DNA of 44,080 bases from UBA7434 sp042090785 (GCA_042090785.1 JBELIP010000017.1:1-44080), one strand, 5' to 3'; shown: positions 23,795 through 32,532, counted from the stretch's first letter. The notes: generated by a model not told the origin, from the letters alone. Numbers and translations are program-made.

Positions 23795-26452
23795 CTACAA
23801 GCTAGAAAGGCTGGTAATGTCGGAGTTAGCTTGCTGGGTGCTGTTGTTAGTGCTGTTGTTAGTGCTGTTGTTATCGTCATTGCCGGTTTTATCAACAGTT
23901 TGCTTAAATAATAACTTGAGCGTGATGGTTTCTTGATCGTATTCAATAATAGTATGCCCATTATTATCATGGGTCATAGCAATAATATTATTGCTTTTTT
24001 GTTTTGTTGTTGCTTCTTGGTTTTTAATTTTTGTAGCAGCAGAAACCATTTTTTTCACATCATCGGCATTCAGTTTGCCACTAGTGGTTTTTACTTCTAG
24101 TGCAATGTAATCGCCATTAATTACTTCACCACAAGCAGTGCATGCTTGGCTCTGATAATTCTGATTTTTTAGCGACAGCAAAATATTGTTACGACTTACG
24201 CTATCTTTTTGGTCGCTTGCACTGTCACGCGCACTCATGAGTAATTGCATGACAATACGCTGAAAACGAACAGGTGAAACAAACGCTTTACCGTATGCGT
24301 CTTCTAAATCAGTTTGAAAATTAATAGACGTTGGCAGCGTTGGTTTGAGCATATGTACAATGTCTCTAACCAGTGGCTTAAGTTCAATGTTTTGTTTGTT
24401 GCTATCATCATGGTCTTGGCTAGATGATTCAATAATAAGATCTCTAGCGCGTTCACTCGCATTAACCACTTGGTTAAGGTATTCAATAACACGATGTTCT
24501 CGACCCGGCGCCTTTTGTGAAATTGCCATTTCGGTGTAGCTAACAATATTTTTTATTATTGCTTTAATGTCTTGTCCAATAGCGCCACTAGGTTCTGCCA
24601 TTGTTGGTGCTAACTGCGTGTCTTCGCTATAAGTGGTTTGGGTTGGCGTTTGTAAAGTTTCTTGTGTGGGCGCTTTGATGTCATTAGTTACAAAGCCGAA
24701 TGCAGCAATAGATTCCACTTTATTATTTGAGTGGCCTTTAAGTGCAAATTTATGCCATTGTATAGTAAGTGCTTGTCCGTTAATGGTGTCGGTTTGTAAG
24801 AAGCTAGCGTCACCACCTTGTTCGGCGAGTATGCGATCTTGCTGTGTAATTTGCTCTAAGCTAATGCCACTAAAAATATCTTGGTCATTGCGGCCGGCAA
24901 CAACTTCGGCTCTAACATTAAAGGTTTCACAAAATGTTCGGTTTACACGTTGGTAGCGGCCATCAGCATCTTTTTGACAAAAGATAACCGGTGCATCATT
25001 TAAGGTGTCGGTGAGCGTGTCGTGGTTTTTAAGTAATTCTTGATACGCTTGTCGACCTGCCGTGGCATCAAATGCTGTCCAGACAACTTGTCGAGATATG
25101 CCTAAATCACCGCGCATTTTAGTAATAAACGTATCAAACCATCGAGCGCCGTTAAGGCTAGAATAGGCAATGGTTTGTTGGTGTGCTTTACCGGTGTTTA
25201 ATGTTTTGTTAATTGACTCAACATAATTATCCAGTGAGTCGATACCAAAAACATCATTGAGTGTTTGTCCTACATGCGCGTCAGGAAAATAATGAGTGCT
25301 TGAGCGATCACTGTTAATGACTCTAACTATATAGCCATTATGATCTAGCACCATGCACATCATAGGTAGAGATTCAGCGATATTCATCCATACTTTATCG
25401 ACCATAGGCGTGCTGGCGATATCACCTAAATTATCAAAGCCTGCATAAGGTGTATGCGTTCCTGACACTGAGGCAATGATGTTGGTGCCAATTAATATTT
25501 GCGCGTTAATACCTACTACGCGGCCTTGGCCATTTTCTTTAATTTGAATTTCAGTGATGTCGGCAGGGTAAACAATGCTGGATTTGGATTTAATTGTGCA
25601 GCTAATGGATTTGGGTACCGCTAAGAATTCACTCGCACGCTGTAACATGGCGTTAAAACTTTTTGCGCCATCAATATCCAGTAATTGCAGCCATTCCTCA
25701 ATACTTAAAATGGCATCGCTTTCATCCATTAAAATGCTATTGTCATTTTGGCTTAAGTGGACGCGACGATTTTCAAGATCGATACTCAACATGTGCACTA
25801 ACTGCGACTGTGGTTGAATATTTTCTTCAACGAGCATTGCGTTCTGTTCGTCACTCGCTGTTGAGTGTTCTGTTGTTGGTCTGCCAATAATTTGAGCGGT
25901 GGGTATTGGCTGAGTCATACTGTGCGGCGTTTCAATATTATTGGCTTGGTTGCCTTGCACGTTTGGCTGACTGCTTGAATAGCTTGGTGGTGTTACTGGC
26001 TTCGTGCTTAGTGACGCTGAAGGCTGTGCAGTAATAATGTGTAATATTCTTTTTAAAGATAGCTCAGAAGTAAGAATAAAATCATCGACACCGGTTTTTA
26101 CTGAAGAGGCAATATGGCTAAGGTCTTCTGCTAAAAACGCTTCATCCAGGAGCACAACAATGGCGGGGAGCGTCTTGTCGTTTCGTGCTTGTGCCAAATC
26201 GCTAACGGTATTGCTATAAGGGCGTTGACCAAAATCTCGATCGAGTAAAATGAGGTCGGCATCATAAAGTTGGCTAGCATTAAAATAGGCGTTGGAAATA
26301 ACATTAAGGTCAAAGCGCGTTTGTTTGCTCATGGCCAGTAAATGCTTGATTAGCGAAATGGTATTGGCATCATCTGAAAGCACAGCAATAACCAGCGGGG
26401 TGGTTAAACCTGCGGTGTTTGCTTGTGATGCTATAGATTCCATTGTCGCCAT
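23795..26452 (-). CDS. Multidomain sensor protein with degenerate histidine-kinase core
   Basis: The protein has 885 residues and no signal peptide or TM segments. Order: receiver-like domain (about 18-142, Asp71 in LILLDRDFG), a Gln/Ser/Pro-rich linker, an undefined region (220-345), two PAS-like domains (about 355-470 and 480-595), a DHp-like helix pair (about 622-675) and an ATPase-like domain (about 690-855). Key kinase residues are missing. The His position reads Gln627 in AIGQDIKAIIKNI (normally HDFNN). The N box reads LLMSARDSA, with Ser for Asn, and the G1 DxGxG reads TTSGK. A Cys771-x-x-Cys774 pair sits before the G1 region. It is most likely a pseudokinase signalling by interaction. 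The Asn/Ser/Thr tail is encoded by a 12-bp tandem repeat. Confidence 0.8.
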   Translation of the reverse strand: MATMESIASQANTAGLTTPLVIAVLSDDANTISLIKHLLAMSKQTRFDLNVISNAYFNASQLYDADLILLDRDFGQRPYSNTVSDLAQARNDKTLPAIVVLLDEAFLAEDLSHIASSVKTGVDDFILTSELSLKRILHIITAQPSASLSTKPVTPPSYSSSQPNVQGNQANNIETPHSMTQPIPTAQIIGRPTTEHSTASDEQNAMLVEENIQPQSQLVHMLSIDLENRRVHLSQNDNSILMDESDAILSIEEWLQLLDIDGAKSFNAMLQRASEFLAVPKSISCTIKSKSSIVYPADITEIQIKENGQGRVVGINAQILIGTNIIASVSGTHTPYAGFDNLGDIASTPMVDKVWMNIAESLPMMCMVLDHNGYIVRVINSDRSSTHYFPDAHVGQTLNDVFGIDSLDNYVESINKTLNTGKAHQQTIAYSSLNGARWFDTFITKMRGDLGISRQVVWTAFDATAGRQAYQELLKNHDTLTDTLNDAPVIFCQKDADGRYQRVNRTFCETFNVRAEVVAGRNDQDIFSGISLEQITQQDRILAEQGGDASFLQTDTINGQALTIQWHKFALKGHSNNKVESIAAFGFVTNDIKAPTQETLQTPTQTTYSEDTQLAPTMAEPSGAIGQDIKAIIKNIVSYTEMAISQKAPGREHRVIEYLNQVVNASERARDLIIESSSQDHDDSNKQNIELKPLVRDIVHMLKPTLPTSINFQTDLEDAYGKAFVSPVRFQRIVMQLLMSARDSASDQKDSVSRNNILLSLKNQNYQSQACTACGEVINGDYIALEVKTTSGKLNADDVKKMVSAATKIKNQEATTKQKSNNIIAMTHDNNGHTIIEYDQETITLKLLFKQTVDKTGNDDNNSTNNSTNNSTQQANSDITSLSSL
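23840..23875 (-). repeat. Three 12-bp tandem repeats in the pseudokinase gene tail
   Basis: GCTGTTGTTAGT repeats twice exactly and once with two changes at its end. On the coding strand it encodes Asn-Asn-Ser-Thr units (about residues 861-872). The 12-bp unit keeps frame, so copy-number change would only lengthen the disordered tail. Confidence 0.85.
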
Positions 26453-26880
26453 TTACCCTAATGATTACGTCAAGACGTGATGACCACTTAAACGATTATA
26501 AGTTATTGTATTTCCTGTATTTTTTATTTTTTTACGTTATACACTTAAGCTGTTTACTGCGCTGAATTAACTCATTGTCGGCGCTTGGCTACACGTTTTA
26601 TTTCAATATTACTGAGATCCAGCACTTACTTAGGCTGTGCACCACTCTGCAATTCGTTATTCTAGCTTTTTTGTATGGTATTTGACCACCCCGAGAAGGT
26701 TAATTAAGTTAAACCTAGGCGAATAAATGGTGGTTTAAGGGTAGGTTGGTCCTTCTAACGGCTTGAATTCTTCAGCTTGCCCCCATTTTGGCGCAACTTT
26801 GCTATTCTGCGTTTGTCTCAAAAAGGCTTAAAAGTACTTAAACGACTTAAAAACACTAATAATGGTGACAGTGGGGTTCT
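26453..26880. other. Intergenic region between divergent genes, nested inverted repeats
   Basis: These 428 bases contain no gene. One nested symmetric structure is visible: ACCACC (26685-26690) with GGTGGT (26729-26734), enclosing AGGTT (26697-26701) with AACCT (26712-26716). It could be an operator for the DoxX gene or the sensor gene. No promoter can be assigned with confidence. Confidence 0.5.
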
Positions 26881-27528
26881 GTGATTATGCGTGCATTTGA
26901 TGCTTTGGTAGAAAAATTGAGTGATTTTGACGGTGTTCCGTTGCTATTAATACGAATTTTTTTGGCGCCAATTATGATTTATGCCGGTTTGGGAAAGCTG
27001 CAACTCGGCGCTGATGTCGGTTTTTTTCAGCAATTTTTAGCCGACCCTAATGTTGTTGCCTGGTTTGGAAACCCCAGTTGGGGGTTAGGGCTACCGGTCC
27101 CTGATTTATTGGCTTTTCTTGCTGCTTGGACAGAATTATTAGGTGGTTGGTTGCTGTTACTGGGTTTGTACACGCGATTAGCGAGTTTGCCATTAATGTT
27201 TACCATGGTAGTTGCCGCGGGTACCGCGCATTGGGATAACGGCTGGCATGCCTTGCCAGAAGCCAAATTAACGGTGCCATGGGAGTGGCGGATGGATTTA
27301 ATAGAGGCGGGAACTGAGCGCAAAGCGGCAGCGATTAGTGTTTTAAAGCAACATGGCAACTACGGTTGGTTGACCGAAGCAGGATCTATTACCGTGTTAA
27401 AAAGCGGTATTGAGTTTGCAGCCACTTATTTTGTTATGTTGATGGTCTTGTTTTTTTACGGTGGCGGTCGTTATGTCAGTATCGATTACTGGCTGGCTCA
27501 ACGGTATCGGCGTAATGTGCTCAGCTGA
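26881..27528 (+). CDS. DoxX family membrane protein
   Basis: The 215-residue protein has a GTG start at 26881 with GGGG five bases upstream; ATG 26887 is also possible. The DoxX pattern is visible in LLLIRIFLAPIMIYAGLGKL (TM1), the FLAAWTELLGGWLLLLGLYTR segment (TM2-TM3) and a last TM (about 178-198). DoxX proteins are four-helix inner-membrane proteins linked to quinol or sulfur redox and oxidative stress, but biochemical roles are settled for few. A hydrophilic insertion of about 60 residues (115-175) before the last helix is longer than in typical DoxX. It is a single-gene unit with its own terminator. Confidence 0.85.
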   Translation: MIMRAFDALVEKLSDFDGVPLLLIRIFLAPIMIYAGLGKLQLGADVGFFQQFLADPNVVAWFGNPSWGLGLPVPDLLAFLAAWTELLGGWLLLLGLYTRLASLPLMFTMVVAAGTAHWDNGWHALPEAKLTVPWEWRMDLIEAGTERKAAAISVLKQHGNYGWLTEAGSITVLKSGIEFAATYFVMLMVLFFYGGGRYVSIDYWLAQRYRRNVLS

Positions 27529-27571
27529 TACACGGTTAAAAAATTAAAACGTATGTGTTTAAAAACCTTAT

Positions 27572-27596
27572 AAAGCCCCATAATTGGGGCTTTATG
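27572..27596 (+). terminator. Intrinsic terminator after the DoxX gene
   Basis: AAAGCCCC (27572-27579) pairs with GGGGCTTT (27586-27593) around a 6-nt loop. The T run is short (TTTATGCTTT), so efficiency may be moderate. Confidence 0.7.
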
Positions 27597-27749
27597 CTTT
27601 CTAACATCTGCATTTTGTCGGCTTTCAGGATTATTTTTGGGCAAATGGGAAATATCGCATACAATGCGCGACTTTAATGCTGTCAGTTCGCTGTTACTGC
27701 TTCTGGCTTTTTTATTTAAAGGGACTGAGTCCCGCCGAGGTAGTGTATT

Positions 27750-29426
27750 TTGTTTAGTAAGTGGTTTGGCCAAAAGAGTAGTACTAAAAAGTCTGCGGTA
27801 GCGGATTCATCGGGCAAGCTGGCTCAAAAAGAGCGGAACAATACGCAGAGCAAAACACAGAACAAAACACAGAACAAAACACAGAACAAAACACAGAACA
27901 AAACACAGAACAANNNNNNNNNNNNNNNNNNNNNNNNNNNNNNNNNNNNNNNNNNNNNNNNNNNNNNNNNNNNNNNNNNNNNNNNNNNNNNNNNNNNNNN
28001 NNNNNNNNNNNNNAGAACAAAACACAGAACAAAACACAGAACAAAACACAGAACAAAACACAGAACAAAACANNNNNNNNNNNNNNNNNNNNNNNNNNNN
28101 NNNNNNNNNNNNNNNNNNNNNNNNNNNNNNNNNNNNNNNNNNNNNNNNNNNNNNNNNNNNNNNNNNNNNNNNCAGAACAACACGCGTAAAAAATCCAAAC
28201 CTTCCCGTGCTAAAAAGCCAGCCAAACCATCGTGGTCTCTTGATAAGTTTGTAGTGCCCGAAAAAGAAGGCTTAACGCGATTCCATGATTTAGATTTACC
28301 TTTGCCAATGATGCACGCTATTGCTGATTTGGGCTTTGAGTACTGCTCACCCATTCAGGCCGCTATATTACCGCATACCTTAGATGGTTTAGATGCGGTA
28401 GGTAAAGCGCAAACCGGCACCGGTAAAACCGCTGCATTTTTAATTACGGCGATATGCGATTTGCTTGCCCACCCGATTAATGAAGAGCGATATACCGGCG
28501 AGCCTCGTGTGGTTGTTATTGCTCCCACGCGCGAATTAGTCATGCAAATTGCTAAAGATGCAGAAGACTTAACTAAGCATGCAGACTTGCATGTTGAAAT
28601 GTTAATTGGTGGTATGGATTACGCTGCTCAATTAAAGCGTGTGCAGCGTAATGTGGTTGATGTCGTGGTGGCTACTCCGGGTCGGCTGATTGATTTTATG
28701 ACGCGTGGTGACCTTCGACTTGATCTGGTTGAGATAATGGTGATTGACGAAGCCGACCGTATGTTAGATATGGGCTTTATCCCGCAAGTGCGAAGAATTG
28801 TACGTGCATGTCCGCCAAAAGATCAGCGCCAAACACTGTTATTTAGTGCAACGTTTACTGACGATGTTATTCGCTTAACCGAGCAGTGGACCATTAATCC
28901 TGTGCGTATAGAAATGGAGCCGGATCGTGTAGCTGCCGATACCGTTGACCAAAAAGTGTATATGGTTAGCTCTGAAGATAAGTTTCAAGTATTAAAAAAT
29001 ATTCTTCAATCCGACGATGTGTCTAGCGCCATTGTTTTTGCTAATCGTCGTGACCAAACTCGATGGCTGTTTGATAAATTAAATAAAACGTCAATTACTT
29101 GTGGCATGCTGTCTGGTGAGGTTGCCCAGCAAAAAAGAACCAGCACGTTAAAGCGTTTTAAAGATGGCAATATAAAAGTGTTAGTGGCTACCGATGTAGC
29201 CGGCCGAGGCATTCACGTTAATGGTATTAGCCATGTGATTAACTATAACTTACCCGAAGACCCGGAAGATTATGTACACCGAATTGGTCGAACTGGCCGT
29301 GCTGGCGAAACTGGTACCTCTATTAGTTTAGCCTGTGAAGACGATGCTTTTATGTTGCTGGATATAGAAGAATTGTTGGGCGAAAAACTGGCATGTGAAC
29401 AGCCGCCTTTAGAACTGATAAAGTAG
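27750..29426 (+). CDS. rhlB: DEAD-box ATP-dependent RNA helicase RhlB
   Basis: The start is TTG at 27750 with GAGG nine bases upstream; no other start precedes the core. MFSKWFG and a basic Lys/Thr/Gln/Asn region broken by two assembly gaps lead to the helicase core. The core is complete: Q motif GFEYCSPIQ, motif I AQTGTGKT, Ia PTREL, II DEAD in VIDEADRMLDMGF, III SAT, and VI HRIGRTGRAG. Core and C-terminus (ELLGEKLACEQPP) follow Pseudomonas RhlB closely. RhlB unwinds RNA for RNase E/PNPase decay. The N-terminal linker is encoded by a 12-bp tandem repeat (TQNK units), and its true length is unknown because the gaps are nominal 100-N placeholders. The middle island is out of frame only because 100 is not divisible by three. 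Confidence 0.9.
   Translation: MFSKWFGQKSSTKKSAVADSSGKLAQKERNNTQSKTQNKTQNKTQNKTQNKTQNXXXXXXXXXXXXXXXXXXXXXXXXXXXXXXXXXXRTKHRTKHRTKHRTKHRTKXXXXXXXXXXXXXXXXXXXXXXXXXXXXXXXXXXQNNTRKKSKPSRAKKPAKPSWSLDKFVVPEKEGLTRFHDLDLPLPMMHAIADLGFEYCSPIQAAILPHTLDGLDAVGKAQTGTGKTAAFLITAICDLLAHPINEERYTGEPRVVVIAPTRELVMQIAKDAEDLTKHADLHVEMLIGGMDYAAQLKRVQRNVVDVVVATPGRLIDFMTRGDLRLDLVEIMVIDEADRMLDMGFIPQVRRIVRACPPKDQRQTLLFSATFTDDVIRLTEQWTINPVRIEMEPDRVAADTVDQKVYMVSSEDKFQVLKNILQSDDVSSAIVFANRRDQTRWLFDKLNKTSITCGMLSGEVAQQKRTSTLKRFKDGNIKVLVATDVAGRGIHVNGISHVINYNLPEDPEDYVHRIGRTGRAGETGTSISLACEDDAFMLLDIEELLGEKLACEQPPLELIK
27914..28013. other. Assembly gap of 100 N
   Basis: Exactly 100 N, the conventional placeholder for a gap of unknown length, inside the rhlB minisatellite. 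Confidence 1.
28073..28172. other. Assembly gap of 100 N
   Basis: A second placeholder of exactly 100 N in the same minisatellite. Reading frames crossing it are artefacts. Confidence 1.
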
Positions 29427-29449
29427 AATAAATCAATTTCCCCCTTATT

Positions 29450-30198
29450 TTATAGCGTATTTTTAGTTTGTAGACGATCCAAATAAAACGCCGTCCCGCC
29501 ACATACCGCTGCTGGTATTGTAATAAGGTTAAGCAGTGGAATCATAGACATGAATGTGGTGGTGGCGCCAAATCCTAAAGCGGTTACTCTATCGCTGTTT
29601 AAATCTTTTTTTAGTTGCCTAAACTTTATTTGATGGTTGTCATAACTGTAGTCAACATATTGTATGGCTAACATCCATGCGCCAAAAGTAAACCATACAA
29701 ACGGCATTAAAGTCGCCAGTGGTGGAATAAAGAATGAGAACAACGATAGAAGTAATATAGGTATTAGCCAAAAAAAGTATTGCAGTAATTTTTGAATTTC
29801 ACGTATTACGGCTTTAGGCGCAAGAGCCAGCAAAACTAATAAACCGCTGGGTGTTTCTACCGGCTTGCCAGCAATAACTGTTTCTGTTTGCTCGGCCAGT
29901 AGGCCATAAAATGGCGAGCCAATAAGGTTAGCGACAAAAGTAAAACAATAAACAATAAACTCATTGCTGCAAATAAAGGCCACAGTAACCATTTAATAAA
30001 GCTTAACCAGTCTGGTATTTGCTCGAGAAGCCCGTTTAGCCAAAAGTCAAAACTTTGGTATAGGTAAGAAAGGCTAAAATAGAAAAGTAACAGGTTGAGT
30101 ACTAGCGGGATAATGACAAAGGGCAGAATTCGTGGCTCTTTAAGCAACTTAAACCCTTTAAATAAGTAACCGGCGCCAATACTAAAATTATTCATCAT
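29450..30198 (-). pseudogene. cysZ: cysZ-like sulfate transporter gene with a frameshift
   Basis: Two overlapping minus frames give the two parts of one CysZ protein. The first (from ATG 30198) holds the N-terminus, with LLKEPRILPFVIIPLVLN and FIKWLLWPLFAAM. The second continues with FVANLIGSPFYGLLAEQ, PFVWFTFGAWMLAIQY and MIPLLNLITIPAAVCG to the stop at 29450. Together they cover E. coli CysZ end to end. The break is at about 29936-29946, where the coding strand has short T4 runs. One extra T in that run would restore a FIVFTFVANLIG reading. CysZ is an inner-membrane sulfate importer. This could be a true inactivating mutation or a homopolymer sequencing error in a draft assembly. Confidence 0.85.
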
Positions 30199-30524
30199 GT
30201 CAGTGTGTTAGTCAGTTTGGTTTTTCTTATTGGACGGTTGGTTTAATGGCCTATATGGCACCTTTGCGGCTCAATAATCTTAACGCGATTGCGCTTATAT
30301 CGATATGCTTTTGTTGTAATTTAACGTTTGAGTGGTGTAAGACGTTTGCTTATTGAGTAGCCTTGTTAGCGATGAGAAAAAGCTTTGGCTAATCTTAAAT
30401 GCATTATTTGTAGACTCCTTGTTGATTGTAAACACTTACTATTTAATGCAAATAATAATTATTACCAACGGCGTATTAGGCAAAAAAGTCTTTAATAAGA
30501 AGCTTTTGGATAAAGAGGATGGGA
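30199..30524. other. Intergenic region between cysZ and rnt, Fur-box-like sequence
   Basis: No convincing gene is present in these 326 bases. At 30448-30466 an AT-rich near-palindrome matches the 19-bp Fur consensus at about 14 positions by eye. It is not close to the start of any gene I can see (cysZ starts 250 bases away), so it may be chance. Confidence 0.4.
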
Positions 30525-31211
30525 TTAATCTTCGTTAGTCTTTTTAGCGGTTTTGTCCAGTGGCGGTAGCGGCCAGCCACCCAGCGATTTAAAGCGGTTG
30601 ACGATATAGCAAAACAATTCGGCGGTTTTTTGCGTGTCATAGCTGGCGCTATGAGCGTCTTCGTTATCAAATTCAATGCCCGCATGATAACAAGCTTTGG
30701 CTAATACGGTTTGGCCAAGTGCAAGGCCGGCCAGGCTTGCAGTATCAAAGCTAGAAAACGGGTGAAACGGGCTGCGTTTGCTATCACAGCGGGTAATGGC
30801 AGCATTTAAAAAGCTCAGATCGAAAGAGGCGTTATGCGCCACCATAATTGCTCGTTTACAAGAGGCGACTTTTATTTCGCTGCGCACATGTTTGAATAAA
30901 TCTTTAAGTACGACATCTTCATCTTGTGAGGGGCGAAGTGGGTGGTGCGGGTTAATGCCAGTGAATTCTAATGCGGCTGGATCGATGTTTGCGCCTTCGA
31001 AAGGGCGAACATGATAGCTGTAAGTCTCTCCGCAAAATACATTGCCTTGCTCATCCATTTTAATAATCGTGGCGGCAATTTCTAACATTGCATCGGTGGT
31101 AGCATTAAAGCCACCCGTTTCAATATCAATAACTACCGGTAGGTAACCACGAAACCGGGCTTCCATTAAATGATTGATATTAGATGTTGCGCTGCTTGCT
31201 TCTTCACTCAT
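30525..31211 (-). CDS. rnt: Ribonuclease T
   Basis: This DEDDh 3'-5' exonuclease trims tRNA CCA ends and 5S/23S rRNA ends. It has 228 residues from ATG 31211; that start gives a four-base ATGA overlap with the pyrC stop, typical of coupled genes, and a six-residue longer reading from 31229 is possible. Motifs: Exo I VVIDIETGGFN (Asp, Glu), Exo II AHNASFDLSFL (Asp), Exo III HSASYDTQKTAELF (His, Asp). The FSSFDTASLAGLALGQTVLAKAC segment is the usual RNase T substrate-binding region. The rnt-pyrC-motY-argG order matches Pseudomonas. Confidence 0.96.
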   Translation of the reverse strand: MSEEASSATSNINHLMEARFRGYLPVVIDIETGGFNATTDAMLEIAATIIKMDEQGNVFCGETYSYHVRPFEGANIDPAALEFTGINPHHPLRPSQDEDVVLKDLFKHVRSEIKVASCKRAIMVAHNASFDLSFLNAAITRCDSKRSPFHPFSSFDTASLAGLALGQTVLAKACYHAGIEFDNEDAHSASYDTQKTAELFCYIVNRFKSLGGWPLPPLDKTAKKTNED

Positions 31212-32254
31212 TCTGCTACTAACCGCCATAAAATATCTTGTCCGGCGCGTAGCGGAATTAATTGATCGCCAGCCATGGGTAATTGCTTAGGTGCTTGCCA
31301 AGTGGCTTTTTCTAAGGTGATTGTGCCGGTGTTGCGAGGCAGCTTGTAAAAGTCTGCGCCATAAAAACTGGCGAAACCTTCGAGTTTATCGAGTGCATTC
31401 ATGCCATCAAAGGCTTCGGCATAAAGCTCAATAGCAGCATGTGCGGTGTAAGCGCCAGCACAGCCACAATCGCTTTCTTTGTTTTGCTGTGTATGCGGTG
31501 CTGAGTCGGTGCCAAGAAAGAATTTTTTATTACCACTAACAGCGGCGTTAAGTAAGGCTTGCTGATGACGCTGACGTTTTAATATCGGCAAACAGTAGTA
31601 GTGGGGGCGAATGCCGCCCGCTAGCATATCGTTGCGGTTATAAAGCAGGTGATGCGCCGTAATGGTGGCCGCAATATTATCGTTGCTGGCTTTAACAAAT
31701 TCGACAGCTTGTTCGGTTGTTATATGTTCAAACACAATACGTAAATCAGGAAAGTCACTAACAACTTGCTTTAGTATTGTTTCAATAAAGAGTGCTTCGC
31801 GATCAAAGATGTCGACATCGCTGTGCGTTACCTCGCCATGAATGGCGAGCACCATGCCGGTTTTTTGCATAGCCTCGAGCGCGGGGTAGATTTTTTTAAT
31901 ATCGGTTACGCCGCTATCAGAATTAGTGGTTGCACCTGCAGGGTAGAGTTTTGCCGCATGCACTAGTCCAGATGCTTTTGCGGCTTCTATCGTCGCTGGG
32001 CTGGTTAAGTCGGTGAGATAAAGCACCATTAATGGGTCTAGTGATAAATGACTATCGACGGCAGCAATGATGCGGTTGCGGTAATTTTCTGCTTCGGCAG
32101 CATTGGTAACGGGGGGCACAAGGTTAGGCATAACAATAGTGCGCTCGAATTGTTTGGCCGCATCGTTTGCCGTTCGAGCTAAAGCCGCGCCATCGCGTAG
32201 ATGAATATGCCAGTCATCAGGTTGGGTAAGAGTAATTGTGCTTGCTGAAGTCAT
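31208..32254 (-). CDS. pyrC: Dihydroorotase
   Basis: The 348-residue class II dihydroorotase closes carbamoyl-aspartate to dihydroorotate in pyrimidine synthesis. Metal ligands are visible: DDWHIHLRDG (His-x-His), the carboxylated Lys in AAKLYPAGATTNSDSG, His in AIHGEVT and EHITT, and Asp in FLGTDSAPHT. Substrate contacts include TAHHLLYNRNDML. Length and motifs match E. coli PyrC. It is coupled to rnt downstream and divergent from motY. Confidence 0.97.
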   Translation of the reverse strand: MTSASTITLTQPDDWHIHLRDGAALARTANDAAKQFERTIVMPNLVPPVTNAAEAENYRNRIIAAVDSHLSLDPLMVLYLTDLTSPATIEAAKASGLVHAAKLYPAGATTNSDSGVTDIKKIYPALEAMQKTGMVLAIHGEVTHSDVDIFDREALFIETILKQVVSDFPDLRIVFEHITTEQAVEFVKASNDNIAATITAHHLLYNRNDMLAGGIRPHYYCLPILKRQRHQQALLNAAVSGNKKFFLGTDSAPHTQQNKESDCGCAGAYTAHAAIELYAEAFDGMNALDKLEGFASFYGADFYKLPRNTGTITLEKATWQAPKQLPMAGDQLIPLRAGQDILWRLVAE

Positions 32255-32453
32255 TATTGGATTTGTCGTATTTGAATGTGTAAAAGTGGCTGAGGCGCTT
32301 AATTGCCTATATTGATTGATTTAAAAGATAACATATTTTAAGCCTTGGATGTTGGCTGCTTTGGTTGTAATACGCCCTTTATCGTTATGTATGCGGCATG
32401 ATGCATTTTGAGACAACCTTTGCATTTTCAAATCAAGCTGGGCTTTTCAACGG

Positions 32454-32480
32454 TAAAGAAATCGGTGATTTGGCCGTTAC
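32454..32480 (+). promoter_or_regulatory. Flagellar sigma-28 (FliA) promoter of motY
   Basis: TAAA (32454-32457), then exactly 15 bases, then GCCGTTAC (32473-32480), against the consensus TAAA-N15-GCCGATAA. It lies 52 bases before the first possible motY start and points towards it. It agrees with the independent motY call from protein and synteny. Confidence 0.75.
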
Positions 32481-32532
32481 TAGTTTAAATAATGATTGAC
32501 TTTCAAAGCTTGACTGGAAAACACCCACAACT

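Larger units (their letters stand above)
27849..28184 (+). repeat. 12-bp minisatellite inside rhlB, interrupted by two assembly gaps
   Basis: The unit AACAAAACACAG is repeated exactly about five times before the first gap, about five times in the 59-base island (28014-28072), and traces remain after the second gap. It encodes Asn-Lys-Thr-Gln repeats. Assembly failed twice within it, so the real array must be long compared with the reads. Confidence 0.95.

Noticed and set aside
23692..23970. Short frames around the end of the pseudokinase gene
   Set aside because: Thr/Leu repeats arise from the 12-bp tandem repeat read in the wrong frame.
27849..28184. Possible CRISPR array
   Set aside because: The units are 12 bp, directly abutting and without unique spacers, and they keep the rhlB frame. 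This is a minisatellite.
27784..28354. Several minus-strand open frames through the N gaps, rich in Cys, Phe, Val and Leu
   Set aside because: They are the reverse strand of the 12-bp minisatellite plus runs of N. They have no start context and vanish once the gaps are recognised.
30353..30538. 61-codon open frame overlapping the end of rnt
   Set aside because: No initiation signal; it overlaps a well-supported gene on the other strand and resembles no known protein.
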